A DNA stretch of 36,928 bases from an uncultured Alphaproteobacteria bacterium (GCA_944391615.1 CALXUE010000001.1:198550-235477); one strand, 5' to 3'. Shown: positions 1-7,884, numbered from the stretch's first letter. The notes: generated by a model not told the origin, from the sequence alone. Numbers and translations: made by a program.

Positions 1-836
1 TGGCTTATCTGGAAGCTTTTATAGATTTTCCTGAAGAAGAAATACCTAACGATGTAGTTGAAAAAATAAATAACACTGTATTTAAACTGAAATCAGCCAT
101 AAACAAACACCTTTCATCAGATAACATTGGCGAGAGGTTAAGAGAAGGTTTTCGTGTCGTGATAGTTGGGCGTCCGAACGCCGGCAAATCAAGCTTGCTA
201 AATGCAATCGCGCAAAGAGATGTTGTGATTGTATCAGATATTGAGGGCACAACCCGTGATGCGATAGATATTCATTTGGATGTCAAAGGCTATCCCGTAA
301 CCATCACGGATACGGCCGGTATAAGGGAAACAGAAGAAGCAATAGAAAAACAAGGTGTAGAAATAGCCCTGCAAAAAATCAAAGATGCCGACTTGCTGCT
401 TTGCCTTTATGATGCGCAAAACGACACGCCTGAGGTGTTTGCAAACATCGCCAAAGAATTTGCAGATAAGATGATTTACGTTGCCAATAAGCAAGACAAA
501 TTAACCGATGAGCAAGTAAAAGAGATAAAAGATAAAAACATCACACTTATTTCAGCAAAGAGCCACGACGGTGTCGATAAAATAATGAACAAAATCGCTG
601 AGGTTATAGATGATAAGTTCACGGAAAATTCAAGTTTGCTAATTACGCGCACGCGTTATAGAGAAGCTCTGTCTGAAGCTCTTACAGCCTTAAATATGTT
701 TAGTTTAGATAAAGAGATAGAACTAAGCGCGGAAGATATCAGATTAGCTGCGCGAGAACTTGGCAAAATCACCGGCCGCATAGAGGTTGATGAAATATTA
801 GATAAAATCTTCGGCAGCTTTTGTATAGGAAAATAA
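1..836 (+). CDS. mnmE: tRNA modification GTPase MnmE, 5'-truncated by window edge
   Basis: This is the C-terminal 277 codons of MnmE (TrmE), read from base 3; the N-terminal folate-binding domain lies outside the window. MnmE works with MnmG to install the carboxymethylaminomethyl group on the wobble uridine (U34) of certain tRNAs. Visible motifs are the G1 loop GRPNAGKSS near base 168, the TTRD segment of G2, DTAGIRE (G3), NKQD (G4), and the C-terminal CIGK that carries the catalytic cysteine. A copy of the 16-bp repeat is embedded in the coding sequence at 72-87, reading N-T-V-F-K in the helical linker before the G domain. Its partner mnmG follows after one intervening gene. Confidence 0.97.
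   Translation, partial: AYLEAFIDFPEEEIPNDVVEKINNTVFKLKSAINKHLSSDNIGERLREGFRVVIVGRPNAGKSSLLNAIAQRDVVIVSDIEGTTRDAIDIHLDVKGYPVTITDTAGIRETEEAIEKQGVEIALQKIKDADLLLCLYDAQNDTPEVFANIAKEFADKMIYVANKQDKLTDEQVKEIKDKNITLISAKSHDGVDKIMNKIAEVIDDKFTENSSLLITRTRYREALSEALTALNMFSLDKEIELSAEDIRLAARELGKITGRIEVDEILDKIFGSFCIGK
72..87 (+). repeat. 16-bp oriented repeat, copy 1
   Basis: AACACTGTATTTAAAC, exact consensus, inside mnmE, read in frame as Asn-Thr-Val-Phe-Lys. Confidence 0.85.
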
Positions 837-850
837 CGCTGTATTTAAAG
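835..850 (+). repeat. 16-bp oriented repeat, copy 2
   Basis: AACGCTGTATTTAAAG. It begins inside the mnmE stop codon and is 31 bp from copy 3. Confidence 0.8.
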
Positions 851-865
851 TTGTTCTATTTAGTA

Positions 866-881
866 AACACTGTATTTAAAC
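866..881 (+). repeat. 16-bp oriented repeat, copy 3
   Basis: AACACTGTATTTAAAC, exact consensus, intergenic. It ends just before the ribosome binding site of the acetyltransferase gene. Confidence 0.85.
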
Positions 882-897
882 TTCTAGGGAGCAAAAT

Positions 898-1422
898 ATG
901 ACCAACATAAAATTCCGCCCTATCAAGCTTGATGAAGATAATGAAGTTTATCAAATGTTTCAAGAAATCCCAGCTGAAGAAAATGGGTTTTATAACACGG
1001 CTTATGGTCTGAGCAAAAAAGAGTTCAAAGCTTTTTGCCAAAGAAGAGTTGATAGCAGCCAAGGAATAAATTTAAAAGCAGGTTATGTTCCTGACACTTA
1101 TTATCTGTTGTTTGCTGATGATTATCCGGTCGGTGTTGCCAAGCTACGCCATTATTTAAATGAAAAGCTTATAAAAATAGGCGGCCATATCGGATACAGC
1201 ATCCGCCCTACCCGCCGCGGTGAAAATTTTGGTAATATAATATTGCAAAAAGTTCTGGAACAGGCAAAATTAAAAGGTCTGGATAAAGTAATGTTGACCA
1301 TAAGGGAAGACAACACCCCCTCACGCAAAACTTGCGAACATAACGGCGGTAAATTAGAAAAAATAGAATTTATAGACAACAATAACGAATGTTTTTATTG
1401 GATTGATATATCTCAAATATAG
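898..1422 (+). CDS. GNAT-family N-acetyltransferase
   Basis: A 174-residue protein with the general look of a GNAT acetyltransferase, which moves an acetyl group from acetyl-CoA to an amine. The acetyl-CoA pyrophosphate loop is probably RRGENFG at residues 106-112, after the beta strand GHIGYSI. The later segment DNTPSRKTCEHNGG matches the usual GNAT helix before the last strands. AGGGAG lies about 7 bases before the ATG. It sits between mnmE and mnmG, which are adjacent or close in many alphaproteobacteria, and repeat copies lie on both sides (835-881 and 1431-1446). The substrate cannot be told from sequence. Confidence 0.85.
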   Translation: MTNIKFRPIKLDEDNEVYQMFQEIPAEENGFYNTAYGLSKKEFKAFCQRRVDSSQGINLKAGYVPDTYYLLFADDYPVGVAKLRHYLNEKLIKIGGHIGYSIRPTRRGENFGNIILQKVLEQAKLKGLDKVMLTIREDNTPSRKTCEHNGGKLEKIEFIDNNNECFYWIDISQI

Positions 1423-1430
1423 AATATAAA

Positions 1431-1446
1431 AACACTGTATTTAAAC
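1431..1446 (+). repeat. 16-bp oriented repeat, copy 4
   Basis: AACACTGTATTTAAAC, exact consensus, intergenic, 8 bases after the acetyltransferase stop codon. Confidence 0.85.
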
Positions 1447-1507
1447 TTTACCGCCGTTTTGAAGTAAAAAAATCATCAAAAAATAAAGGTTTGGCATATT
1501 AAAATAC

Positions 1508-1536
1508 TTGCCAAAATAGGCAAATTGTTGTACTCA
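1508..1536 (+). promoter_or_regulatory. Weak candidate promoter before mnmG
   Basis: TTGCCA at 1508-1513 and TACTCA at 1531-1536, 17 bp apart. The -10 box is poor. The -35 box overlaps a small inverted repeat (TTGCC 1508-1512, GGCAA 1519-1523) that could be an operator or chance. Confidence 0.3.
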
Positions 1537-1567
1537 ATACCACAAAAGAAACAAAAGGCAGTTTAAT

Positions 1568-3412
1568 ATGAATAACTTTGATGTAATTGTTGTCGGCGGC
1601 GGCCATGCTGGTTGTGAAGCTTGCGCCGCATCGGCCAGAATGGGGGCTAAAACCGCTCTTATAACCCATAAAATCTCAACTATCGGAGAGATGTCATGTA
1701 ATCCGGCCATTGGCGGCTTGGGTAAAGGCCACATGGTAAGAGAAATTGATGCACTAGACGGCTTAATGGGGCGCGTTATAGATAAGGGTGGAATACAGTT
1801 TCGAATGTTAAATGCCTCTAAAGGACCAGCTGTTCGCGGCCCTCGTGCGCAGGCAGATAGAGATTTATATAAAAAATTTATGTTAGAGGCTTTGCAAAAC
1901 CAAGAAAATTTAACATTGATTGAAGCCTCGGTTGAAGGTTTGATTATCGAAAAAGATAAAGTTTGCGGCGTTATTTTAGCAGATGGTAGTCAAGTGCGCG
2001 CGCAAGCCGTTGTGCTAACTACCGGAACTTTTTTGAACGGCGTTATGTTTACGGGGCACCAAGCCACAATTGGAGGCCGCGTCGGTGAAATAAGTTGCAC
2101 GGGAATAACACCGTATTTAAACAGCCTTGGGTTAAAATTAGGCCGCTTGAAAACCGGAACCCCTGCCCGCTTGAATGGTAAAACAATCAATTGGGATATA
2201 TTAGCCAAACAAGATGGTGACAAGCACCCAATTCCATTTTCTTTTCTGACTAAAGAGCTACCACAAAAACAAATTCAATGCGGCGTAACCCATACGAATG
2301 AGAAAACGCATCAAATTATACGTGATAATTTTGAAAAATGTGCCTTGTTTTCAGGGTTGATTAAGGGGGTCGGCCCGCGTTATTGTCCGAGTATTGAAGA
2401 TAAGTTGGTTAAATTTCCGGATCGCACGTCTCACCAAATATTTTTAGAGCCTGAAGGGTACCATACCGATGTTGTCTATCCGAATGGAATTTCAACATCT
2501 TTGCCGGCGGATGTTCAAGATGCTTTTATTCATACAATGGAAGGTTTGGAAAATGTCGAAATTTTGCGCTATGCTTACGCAATTGAGTATGACTATGTCG
2601 ACCCGCAAGAATTAAATCATTGTTTGGAGCTTAAAAAGGCCCCTAACCTGTTTTTGGCCGGACAAATCAACGGTACGACGGGATATGAGGAAGCTGCAGC
2701 ACAAGGAATTGTTGCGGGTATAAATGCAGCTCTAAAAGCCAAAGGCGATGGTCGAGAATTTGTAATTGACCGTAGTGAAGCTTATATTGGTGTGATGATT
2801 GATGACTTAATCACCAAAGGTGTTGATGAACCATATCGAATGTTTACTTCTCGTTCGGAATATCGTTTGCTGTTGCGTGCAGACAATGCTGATATGCGCT
2901 TAACCGAAAAAGGGCATGATATTGGCGTTGTCGGAGAACCTCGTTACACTGTATTTAAAGCTAAAAAAGCTAATATTGACCATTATAGAGATTTAACACA
3001 ATCCTTAACCACAAAGTATTCTGAGTTAGAAAAAACAGATATTAAAGTCAAGCAAGACGGCACAAAGCGTACGGCATATAATATAATGTCATATGATGAT
3101 GTTTCACGTGAAACAATCAATCAATTATGGCCGGAGCTTGCTGAAATGCCGGATGATGTGTATGAACAAATTGAAATTGAGGCACGTTATTCCGGATACA
3201 TCAAACGTCAAATGGCCGATATTGAAGTTTTCAAAAAAGATGAAAAACTCAAAATAAGAGATGATATTGATTATACTAAAATTGGAAGCTTGTCGCGAGA
3301 GATGGTGCAAAAACTCTCTAAGGTAAAACCTGCAACCATAGGTGAAGCTTCCCGCATACCCGGAGTAACACCTGCGGCAATAACGGCAATATTGGGTTAT
3401 CTTAAAAAATAA
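1568..3412 (+). CDS. mnmG: tRNA uridine-5-carboxymethylaminomethyl modification enzyme MnmG
   Basis: A 614-residue FAD-dependent enzyme (GidA), the partner of MnmE in wobble-uridine modification. The N-terminal FAD-binding motif GGGHAG is at residues 10-15, followed by the family signatures [22 protein letters not shown] and [10 protein letters not shown]. The C-terminal helical domain ends in [12 protein letters not shown]. The length is close to the usual 610-630. The gene carries a perfect parS palindrome at 3100-3115, read as Val-Ser-Arg-Glu-Thr, and two in-frame copies of the oriented repeat at 2107-2122 and 2945-2960. A further repeat copy starts at the end of the gene. Confidence 0.98.
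   Translation: MNNFDVIVVGGGHAGCEACAASARMGAKTALITHKISTIGEMSCNPAIGGLGKGHMVREIDALDGLMGRVIDKGGIQFRMLNASKGPAVRGPRAQADRDLYKKFMLEALQNQENLTLIEASVEGLIIEKDKVCGVILADGSQVRAQAVVLTTGTFLNGVMFTGHQATIGGRVGEISCTGITPYLNSLGLKLGRLKTGTPARLNGKTINWDILAKQDGDKHPIPFSFLTKELPQKQIQCGVTHTNEKTHQIIRDNFEKCALFSGLIKGVGPRYCPSIEDKLVKFPDRTSHQIFLEPEGYHTDVVYPNGISTSLPADVQDAFIHTMEGLENVEILRYAYAIEYDYVDPQELNHCLELKKAPNLFLAGQINGTTGYEEAAAQGIVAGINAALKAKGDGREFVIDRSEAYIGVMIDDLITKGVDEPYRMFTSRSEYRLLLRADNADMRLTEKGHDIGVVGEPRYTVFKAKKANIDHYRDLTQSLTTKYSELEKTDIKVKQDGTKRTAYNIMSYDDVSRETINQLWPELAEMPDDVYEQIEIEARYSGYIKRQMADIEVFKKDEKLKIRDDIDYTKIGSLSREMVQKLSKVKPATIGEASRIPGVTPAAITAILGYLKK
2107..2122 (+). repeat. 16-bp oriented repeat, copy 5
   Basis: AACACCGTATTTAAAC, one base off consensus, inside mnmG. 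Confidence 0.75.
2945..2960 (+). repeat. 16-bp oriented repeat, copy 6
   Basis: TACACTGTATTTAAAG, inside mnmG, read as Thr-Val-Phe-Lys. Confidence 0.75.
3100..3115 (+). promoter_or_regulatory. parS: parS centromere site (in mnmG)
   Basis: TGTTTCACGTGAAACA is a perfect 16-bp palindrome identical to the canonical bacterial ParB-binding parS sequence. It lies inside the mnmG coding region, 3.4 kb from parB. Confidence 0.95.
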
Positions 3413-3426
3413 CAATGTATTTAAAC
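3411..3426 (+). repeat. 16-bp oriented repeat, copy 7
   Basis: AACAATGTATTTAAAC. It starts within the mnmG stop codon and is 32 bp from copy 8. Confidence 0.8.
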
Positions 3427-3442
3427 TTTTGTAAAAGTAAAA

Positions 3443-3458
3443 TACATTGTATTTAAAC
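3443..3458 (+). repeat. 16-bp oriented repeat, copy 8
   Basis: TACATTGTATTTAAAC, intergenic, just before the ribosome binding site of the HD-domain gene. Confidence 0.8.
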
Positions 3459-3471
3459 TTTCGGAGGAAAA

Positions 3472-4089
3472 ATGCAAGGTTATCCAAATAAAGCAGAGGC
3501 ACTTAAAATCTGGCAAGAAGGACTTGATTATAGAATCAAAAATTATGACTTTCCTGTTGCTGATGAATATGTTTTTCATACCAAAGGAATTGCCGAGAGC
3601 TGTGAAAAGATTGCCAAGTTGATGCCTGATATGAATACCGAAAAAGCTTATATTTTGGGTTTGCTTCATGATTATGGCAAAAAATATCCCGAAAAAGAAA
3701 CCGGAATATTCCATGGCCGTCGAGGTTATGATGAAATGATGTTTATGGGTTATCCTGATGTTGCCAGAATATGTTTAACGCATACTTTTTATGCTCCTAA
3801 TTTTTCTTTTGATGGTTATCCATCGTATTCAGATGAAGACTTAACTTGGGCTAAAGACAAAATGGCAAATATCATTTTTGATGATTATGATTTGCTTGTC
3901 CAATTATGTGATATGTTTTTTGAAGCGTTAAACAAAGTCAGAATTGAAGATAGATTTCAAGGAATAATCAAAAGATATAATCTGCAGTTTTCAGATGTTG
4001 AAAAATCTTATAACCATGCCATAGAAAACAAAAAATATTTTGAATCTAAAATTCATACCGACATTTATGATTTGTTAGGTATTCTGTGA
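3472..4089 (+). CDS. HD-domain metal-dependent phosphohydrolase
   Basis: A 205-residue soluble protein with an HD-domain metal-binding pattern: H36, the doublet H66-D67 in GLLHDYGK, H81, and H104 in LTHTF. HD proteins of this kind usually hydrolyse phosphoester bonds of nucleotides; the substrate is not evident. The start follows a strong GGAGG 5 bases upstream. It lies between mnmG and rsmG, followed after 26 bases by a PHP-domain phosphatase. The two may form a small hydrolase operon, bounded on both sides by repeat copies. Confidence 0.85.
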   Translation: MQGYPNKAEALKIWQEGLDYRIKNYDFPVADEYVFHTKGIAESCEKIAKLMPDMNTEKAYILGLLHDYGKKYPEKETGIFHGRRGYDEMMFMGYPDVARICLTHTFYAPNFSFDGYPSYSDEDLTWAKDKMANIIFDDYDLLVQLCDMFFEALNKVRIEDRFQGIIKRYNLQFSDVEKSYNHAIENKKYFESKIHTDIYDLLGIL

Positions 4090-4094
4090 TAAAA

Positions 4095-4111
4095 CACCTC
4101 AAAACGAGGTG
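4095..4111 (+). promoter_or_regulatory. Hairpin that sequesters the ribosome binding site
   Basis: CACCTC (4095-4100), loop AAAAC, GAGGTG (4106-4111). The 3' arm is the Shine-Dalgarno sequence of the ATG at 4116, so folding would hide it. It lies 5 bases after the stop of the HD gene, which suggests translational coupling or thermosensing. Confidence 0.6.
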
Positions 4112-4115
4112 ATAC

Positions 4116-4952
4116 ATGCAAAATTTTTCTTTTCATACCCATACAAATACATTTGGCTTGTTTGATGGTCATAACTCTATCTCAGAGATGATTGAAGCTG
4201 CCCAAAAAGCAGGATATAAAGAACTCGGAATTTCTAATCACTTAATTTATCATCCGAATATGCACACAAGCTCTGAGGCACAAAAAAATGATAAAATGTT
4301 TCATGCCGATAAACAAAAAGCCAAGGAGATAATGACTGCCGTAGTTGAAGAAATAAGAGAGAAAGCAAAGACAGCCCCGATAAAAGTTTATGCCGGATTT
4401 GAGGTTGATTTTTTCCCTTCAAAACGCTGGCGTGATGACTTTGAAGAAATAATTTCTGCAGCCAAACCCGATTATCTGATTGGTGCAACCCATTTTATAC
4501 GCACAGAAGATGAGAGTTTAGTACTAAATTTATATCACCTAAAAGAAACAAATTGCTCCGAATCTGAAAAAGAAAATTTAATGGTTAATTATTGGCAAAA
4601 CATTGTTGAAGCAATCAAGAGCGGATATTTTGATTTTATTGCACACCTAGATGTTTGCAAACTTTTTAATCTTGGGCTTGAACCTAAATGGGATGAATGG
4701 AAACGAAAAGTCATAGATACATTGGCAGAATATAATCAACCTTATGAATTAAATACCAGTGGTTGGCGCAAGGTTGGAGAACAGCACCCTCACCTATGGA
4801 TGATTGAAGAGTTAAATAAAAGAGATGTTCCTATAATTATAAGTGATGACGCACACGCGGTTGAACATGTGGCTTATGCTTTTGACCGCGCAGAAGATTT
4901 GCTCGAAGAGTTAAATTATAAAAATAGATATAAACCGAATATAAAAATATAA
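4116..4952 (+). CDS. PHP-domain histidinol-phosphatase-like protein
   Basis: A 278-residue protein of the PHP metal-dependent phosphoesterase family, resembling HisK-type histidinol phosphatases. Metal ligands visible are H7 and H9 in SFHTHT, the histidine in GISNHLIYH, the glutamate in GFEVDFFP, and the aspartate and histidine of SDDAHAVEHV near the C-terminus. No other histidine biosynthesis gene is nearby, so the true substrate may be another small phosphate ester. The start is set by GAGGTG 4 bases upstream, which is buried in the hairpin at 4095-4111. Confidence 0.85.
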   Translation: MQNFSFHTHTNTFGLFDGHNSISEMIEAAQKAGYKELGISNHLIYHPNMHTSSEAQKNDKMFHADKQKAKEIMTAVVEEIREKAKTAPIKVYAGFEVDFFPSKRWRDDFEEIISAAKPDYLIGATHFIRTEDESLVLNLYHLKETNCSESEKENLMVNYWQNIVEAIKSGYFDFIAHLDVCKLFNLGLEPKWDEWKRKVIDTLAEYNQPYELNTSGWRKVGEQHPHLWMIEELNKRDVPIIISDDAHAVEHVAYAFDRAEDLLEELNYKNRYKPNIKI

Positions 4953-4967
4953 AGAAAAGATTCAATA

Positions 4968-4995
4968 AACACTGTTTAAGTGATTGTATTTAAAA
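4968..4995 (+). repeat. Degenerate tandem of the oriented repeat, copy 9
   Basis: AACACTGTTTAAG at 4968-4980 lacks the ATT core, followed at once by GTGATTGTATTTAAAA at 4980-4995. It looks like two overlapping or collapsed copies in the 117-bp gap before rsmG. Confidence 0.65.
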
Positions 4996-5069
4996 TAAAT
5001 ATAAAATAGATGTTTATAACTTAGTATAAACAGTTTTAAAATCCACTGAAAATTTATATAAATATTTCT

Positions 5070-5696
5070 ATGGAAAATTTAATAGAAAAATATAATGTTT
5101 CACGTGAAACAATTGACCGCTTAAAAACTTATGAAGCCTCATTAAAAGAGTGGCAAAATAAGTTTAATCTGGTTAGCAATAATTCATTGGAAGATGCATG
5201 GAATAGACATTTTCTAGATTCATTACAGTTGCTTGATTTAATCCCTGATACTGCAAAATTAATGCTTGATTTTGGCTCTGGGGCAGGCTTTCCGGGAATG
5301 GTGCTTGCTATAGCTTTACAAGATAAAACACCGTATTTAAAAATAAAATTGATTGAAAGTATCAAAAAGAAAACACTGTATTTAAACCATGTTGCGGAAA
5401 TATGCCATGTTAAAAATGTTGAAATCATAAATGACAGAATCGAAAATATAGCAAAACAAAAAGCTGATGTTATAACATCGCGCGCCATGTGCTCTTTAGA
5501 TGAATTATTAAAATACGCATATCGTTTTACAAACAAAAAAACAATTTGTATTTTTCCAAAAGGCAAAAAATATGCCGAAGAAATTTCCGAAGCACAAAAA
5601 CATTGGAATTTTGAATATAAAATAATACCAAGCATAACCTCAGAAGAGGGAGCAATTGTCATTATAACAAACTTATTTGCAAAAGGAGTAAAATAA
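5070..5696 (+). CDS. rsmG: 16S rRNA (guanine527-N7)-methyltransferase RsmG
   Basis: A 208-residue SAM-dependent methyltransferase (GidB) that methylates G527 of 16S rRNA. Family signatures are FNLVSNNSLEDAWNRHFLDSLQL cut short here as NRHFLDSLQL, the SAM-binding loop LDFGSGAGFPG, and SRAM near residue 135. The N-terminal segment NVSRETI is encoded by a perfect parS site at 5096-5111. Two in-frame repeat copies (5327-5342, 5372-5387) encode TPYLK and TLYLN in a beta-strand/helix region. The stop codon abuts the parA start, so the two are coupled. Confidence 0.97.
   Translation: MENLIEKYNVSRETIDRLKTYEASLKEWQNKFNLVSNNSLEDAWNRHFLDSLQLLDLIPDTAKLMLDFGSGAGFPGMVLAIALQDKTPYLKIKLIESIKKKTLYLNHVAEICHVKNVEIINDRIENIAKQKADVITSRAMCSLDELLKYAYRFTNKKTICIFPKGKKYAEEISEAQKHWNFEYKIIPSITSEEGAIVIITNLFAKGVK
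5096..5111 (+). promoter_or_regulatory. parS: parS centromere site (in rsmG)
   Basis: TGTTTCACGTGAAACA, a perfect palindrome identical to the site in mnmG and 1996 bp from it, within codons 9-14 of rsmG and about 600 bp before parA. Confidence 0.95.
5327..5342 (+). repeat. 16-bp oriented repeat, copy 10
   Basis: AACACCGTATTTAAAA, inside rsmG, 45 bp from copy 11. Confidence 0.75.
5372..5387 (+). repeat. 16-bp oriented repeat, copy 11
   Basis: AACACTGTATTTAAAC, exact consensus, inside rsmG. Confidence 0.85.
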
Positions 5697-6476
5697 ATGC
5701 CAAGAATAATCGCAATAGCAAATCGCAAAGGCGGTGTGGGCAAAACCACCACCACGGTAAATGTTGCAACAGCCATGGCAGCTGCCGGCAAAAAAGTTTT
5801 AGTCATTGATTTAGACCCGCAGGGCAATGCCACAACATCAATGGGAATCGAAAAAAAAGGTCGTATGGTTTCATCATATGAAGTCTTGGTTGGAGAAGCC
5901 TCCTTAGCCGAAGCAATTGTGTGGACAGAGATTCCTAATTTTTCACTAATTCCGGCGTCAGCAGATTTGGCCGGAGCTGAGGTTGAGTTGGTAGATATGG
6001 AGCATCGTGAATTCGCGCTTAAAAATGCAATTAAGGATAATGCTGTTAATTATGACTATATTTTGATAGACTGCCCACCATCCTTAAGCCTGGTAACAAT
6101 TAATGCTTTAGTTGCAGCAAATGCGGTAATTGTTCCGTTGCAATGTGAATTTTTGGCACTGGAAGGCGTAACTGATTTAATAAAAAATATAAACATTATT
6201 AAAAAGAAATTTAATCCCTCGCTAGAACTTCAAGGTGTTGTCTTAACGATGTATGACAAGCGCAACAATTTAAGCCAAATGGTAGAAGACGATGTAAGAA
6301 ATTTCTTTGGTAAAAAAGTATATCAAACAGTCATTCCGAGAAATGTTCGCATATCGGAAGCTCCATCACACGGCAAACCGGTATTGTTATATGATTTTAA
6401 ATGCCCCGGTTCACAAGCATATATAAGTTTAACCGGAGAAGTTTTGAAAAGAGAAAAGGAATTAATCGCATGTTAG
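5697..6476 (+). CDS. parA: Chromosome partitioning ATPase ParA
   Basis: A 259-residue deviant Walker A ATPase that drives segregation of the ParB-parS complex. The deviant Walker motif KGGVGKTT is at residues 11-18, with DLDPQGNAT (Walker A') and LIDCPPSL (Walker B) following. The short N-terminus, without an extra DNA-binding domain, fits the chromosomal type. Its ATG touches the rsmG stop codon, and its last codons overlap the parB start, so rsmG-parA-parB is one translationally coupled operon. AGGAG lies 7 bases before the ATG. Confidence 0.97.
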   Translation: MPRIIAIANRKGGVGKTTTTVNVATAMAAAGKKVLVIDLDPQGNATTSMGIEKKGRMVSSYEVLVGEASLAEAIVWTEIPNFSLIPASADLAGAEVELVDMEHREFALKNAIKDNAVNYDYILIDCPPSLSLVTINALVAANAVIVPLQCEFLALEGVTDLIKNINIIKKKFNPSLELQGVVLTMYDKRNNLSQMVEDDVRNFFGKKVYQTVIPRNVRISEAPSHGKPVLLYDFKCPGSQAYISLTGEVLKREKELIAC

Positions 6477-7516
6477 CAGAAACCACAAATGAATTAGAAA
6501 AATTATCGGAAGCCGATTCTCATCATAATAAAAGAAAAAGTCTTGGACGGGGTTTAAGCGCACTTTTGGGTGATGATGACTTAAACTTTGAAGACATAGA
6601 AAAAAATACGGAGAACACTGTATTTAAAACTGAAGATGCGAACAACCATAAAGCAAACTATGTTAAAATAGCAGACATAGACCCAAGTCCCTATCAACCC
6701 AGAACAGAGTTTGATGAAGAAGCCTTAAAAGCTTTGGCCCAATCGATAAAAGAAAAAGGTGTTTTGCAACCGTTATTGGTGCGTAAAACAAATAATGGCT
6801 ACGAGTTAATTGCCGGAGAAAGAAGGCTAAGAGCATCAAAATTAGCAGGATTAACAGAAGTTCCGGTTATAGTAAAAGAGATGAACGACCAAGAAGTTTT
6901 GGAAGTCGCCTTAGTCGAAAATTTATTAAGAGAAAACTTATCGGCTATTGAAGAAGCCGAAGGCCTGCAAAGATTAATTGATGAATTTTCACATACACAA
7001 GAAGCCTTGTCACAAATCATCGGCAAGTCGAGGAGCCATATAGCCAACACTTTGCGTTTGTTGACATTGCCAAAATCAGTGCAAGATTTAATCAAAGAGG
7101 GCAAACTCTCAGCCGGACATGCGCGTAACCTGGTTGGTTTGGATAATGCTGAAGAATTGGCCATGCAAATTATCAAAAAAGACTTAAGCGTACGTCAGGT
7201 AGAAGAACTGGTAAACAAAATAAAAGCAGGTGCCAGTAAAAATAAAGAAGCCAAACCTAAAAAAGACGCAGACATAACAGATATTGAAAATGACCTAAAA
7301 TCAAAATTAGGCTTAAGAATACAAATCAGCCCCAATAAGCAGGGAGGAGGAAAAGTAGTGTTACAATATGCCTCAGTTGCAGAATTAGATATGATAATTG
7401 ACATTTTGGAACAAAAGCGTAAAAATAACAGCATCAATGGGCAAAATGAGTATGCTTCCCAACCAACGGAAAGCTCAAATGCCGGCGAAAAATTTACCAT
7501 GAAAATAATAGACTAA
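6470..7516 (+). CDS. parB: Chromosome partitioning protein ParB
   Basis: A 348-residue ParB, a CTP-dependent clamp that loads at parS and spreads along DNA. It has an N-terminal ParA-contact motif KSLGRGLSALLGD (residues 23-35), the CTP-binding domain with GERRLRAS at 116-123 and ENLLREN, a helix-turn-helix around GKSRSHIANTLRLL, and a C-terminal dimerisation domain. The ATG at 6470 overlaps the parA stop codon by 7 bases. The linker between the ParA motif and the CTP domain carries a repeat copy (6614-6629) read as NTVFK. Confidence 0.97.
   Translation: MLAETTNELEKLSEADSHHNKRKSLGRGLSALLGDDDLNFEDIEKNTENTVFKTEDANNHKANYVKIADIDPSPYQPRTEFDEEALKALAQSIKEKGVLQPLLVRKTNNGYELIAGERRLRASKLAGLTEVPVIVKEMNDQEVLEVALVENLLRENLSAIEEAEGLQRLIDEFSHTQEALSQIIGKSRSHIANTLRLLTLPKSVQDLIKEGKLSAGHARNLVGLDNAEELAMQIIKKDLSVRQVEELVNKIKAGASKNKEAKPKKDADITDIENDLKSKLGLRIQISPNKQGGGKVVLQYASVAELDMIIDILEQKRKNNSINGQNEYASQPTESSNAGEKFTMKIID
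6614..6629 (+). repeat. 16-bp oriented repeat, copy 12
   Basis: AACACTGTATTTAAAA, inside the disordered linker of parB; the last copy before a 25.7-kb gap. Confidence 0.85.
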
Positions 7517-7527
7517 GGAAACATAAA

Positions 7528-7758
7528 ATGACAGATATTTTAGCTGAGATGAAAGCAAAATGCGAAAAGGCAGGATACGTTCCAACCGCAAATATAGAAA
7601 AAGTCGCCAAGGCCAAGAGCCGCATGTTTGCAGAAAACGAATGGCAACGTTGCCCGTGTGACAGCACCAACAGTGCGCGCTACTGCATTTCAGAATTATG
7701 CAAAAGCGACATTGAGCGTGACGGAATTTGCCACTGCCATTGTTATAGCAAAAAATAA
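7528..7758 (+). CDS. Small cysteine-rich protein, ferredoxin-thioredoxin reductase catalytic-like
   Basis: A 76-residue protein with cysteines at C42-P-C44, C53, C58 and C68-H-C70-H-C72. The order CPC ... CxxxxC ... CHC resembles the catalytic chain of ferredoxin-thioredoxin reductase, which binds a 4Fe-4S cluster next to a redox-active disulfide. The spacing is shorter than the plant and cyanobacterial form, so the assignment is tentative; a zinc or iron-sulfur protein of another kind is possible. It lies 11 bases after parB with an AAGGAA ribosome binding site and is followed by a terminator, so it ends the rsmG-parAB operon. Confidence 0.7.
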   Translation: MTDILAEMKAKCEKAGYVPTANIEKVAKAKSRMFAENEWQRCPCDSTNSARYCISELCKSDIERDGICHCHCYSKK

Positions 7759-7773
7759 AATATAAAATTCAAT

Positions 7774-7796
7774 AAGCAGCGCAAGCTGCTTTTTTT
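7774..7796 (+). terminator. Rho-independent terminator
   Basis: AAGCAGC, loop GCAA, GCTGCTT, then a run of T. It closes the rsmG-parA-parB-cysteine-rich protein operon. Confidence 0.9.
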
Positions 7797-7884
7797 GTGG
7801 CAAAAAATAAGAGAATGAGGTAAAGTAACGATATGTTTACAAAATCGGACTAATTTAGAAGCATAAAATAAAAAGGAATAGTCC

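Noticed and set aside
5129..5833. 234-codon minus-strand open frame opposite rsmG and parA
   Set aside because: Antisense to two well-supported genes and crossing their junction, with no domain.
72..6629. The 16-bp repeats as a CRISPR array
   Set aside because: Copies are far apart with irregular spacing, half lie in coding sequence, and no cas genes are present.
72..6629. The 16-bp repeats as promoters
   Set aside because: They are found inside genes and at ends of genes, with no matching second box at a fixed distance.
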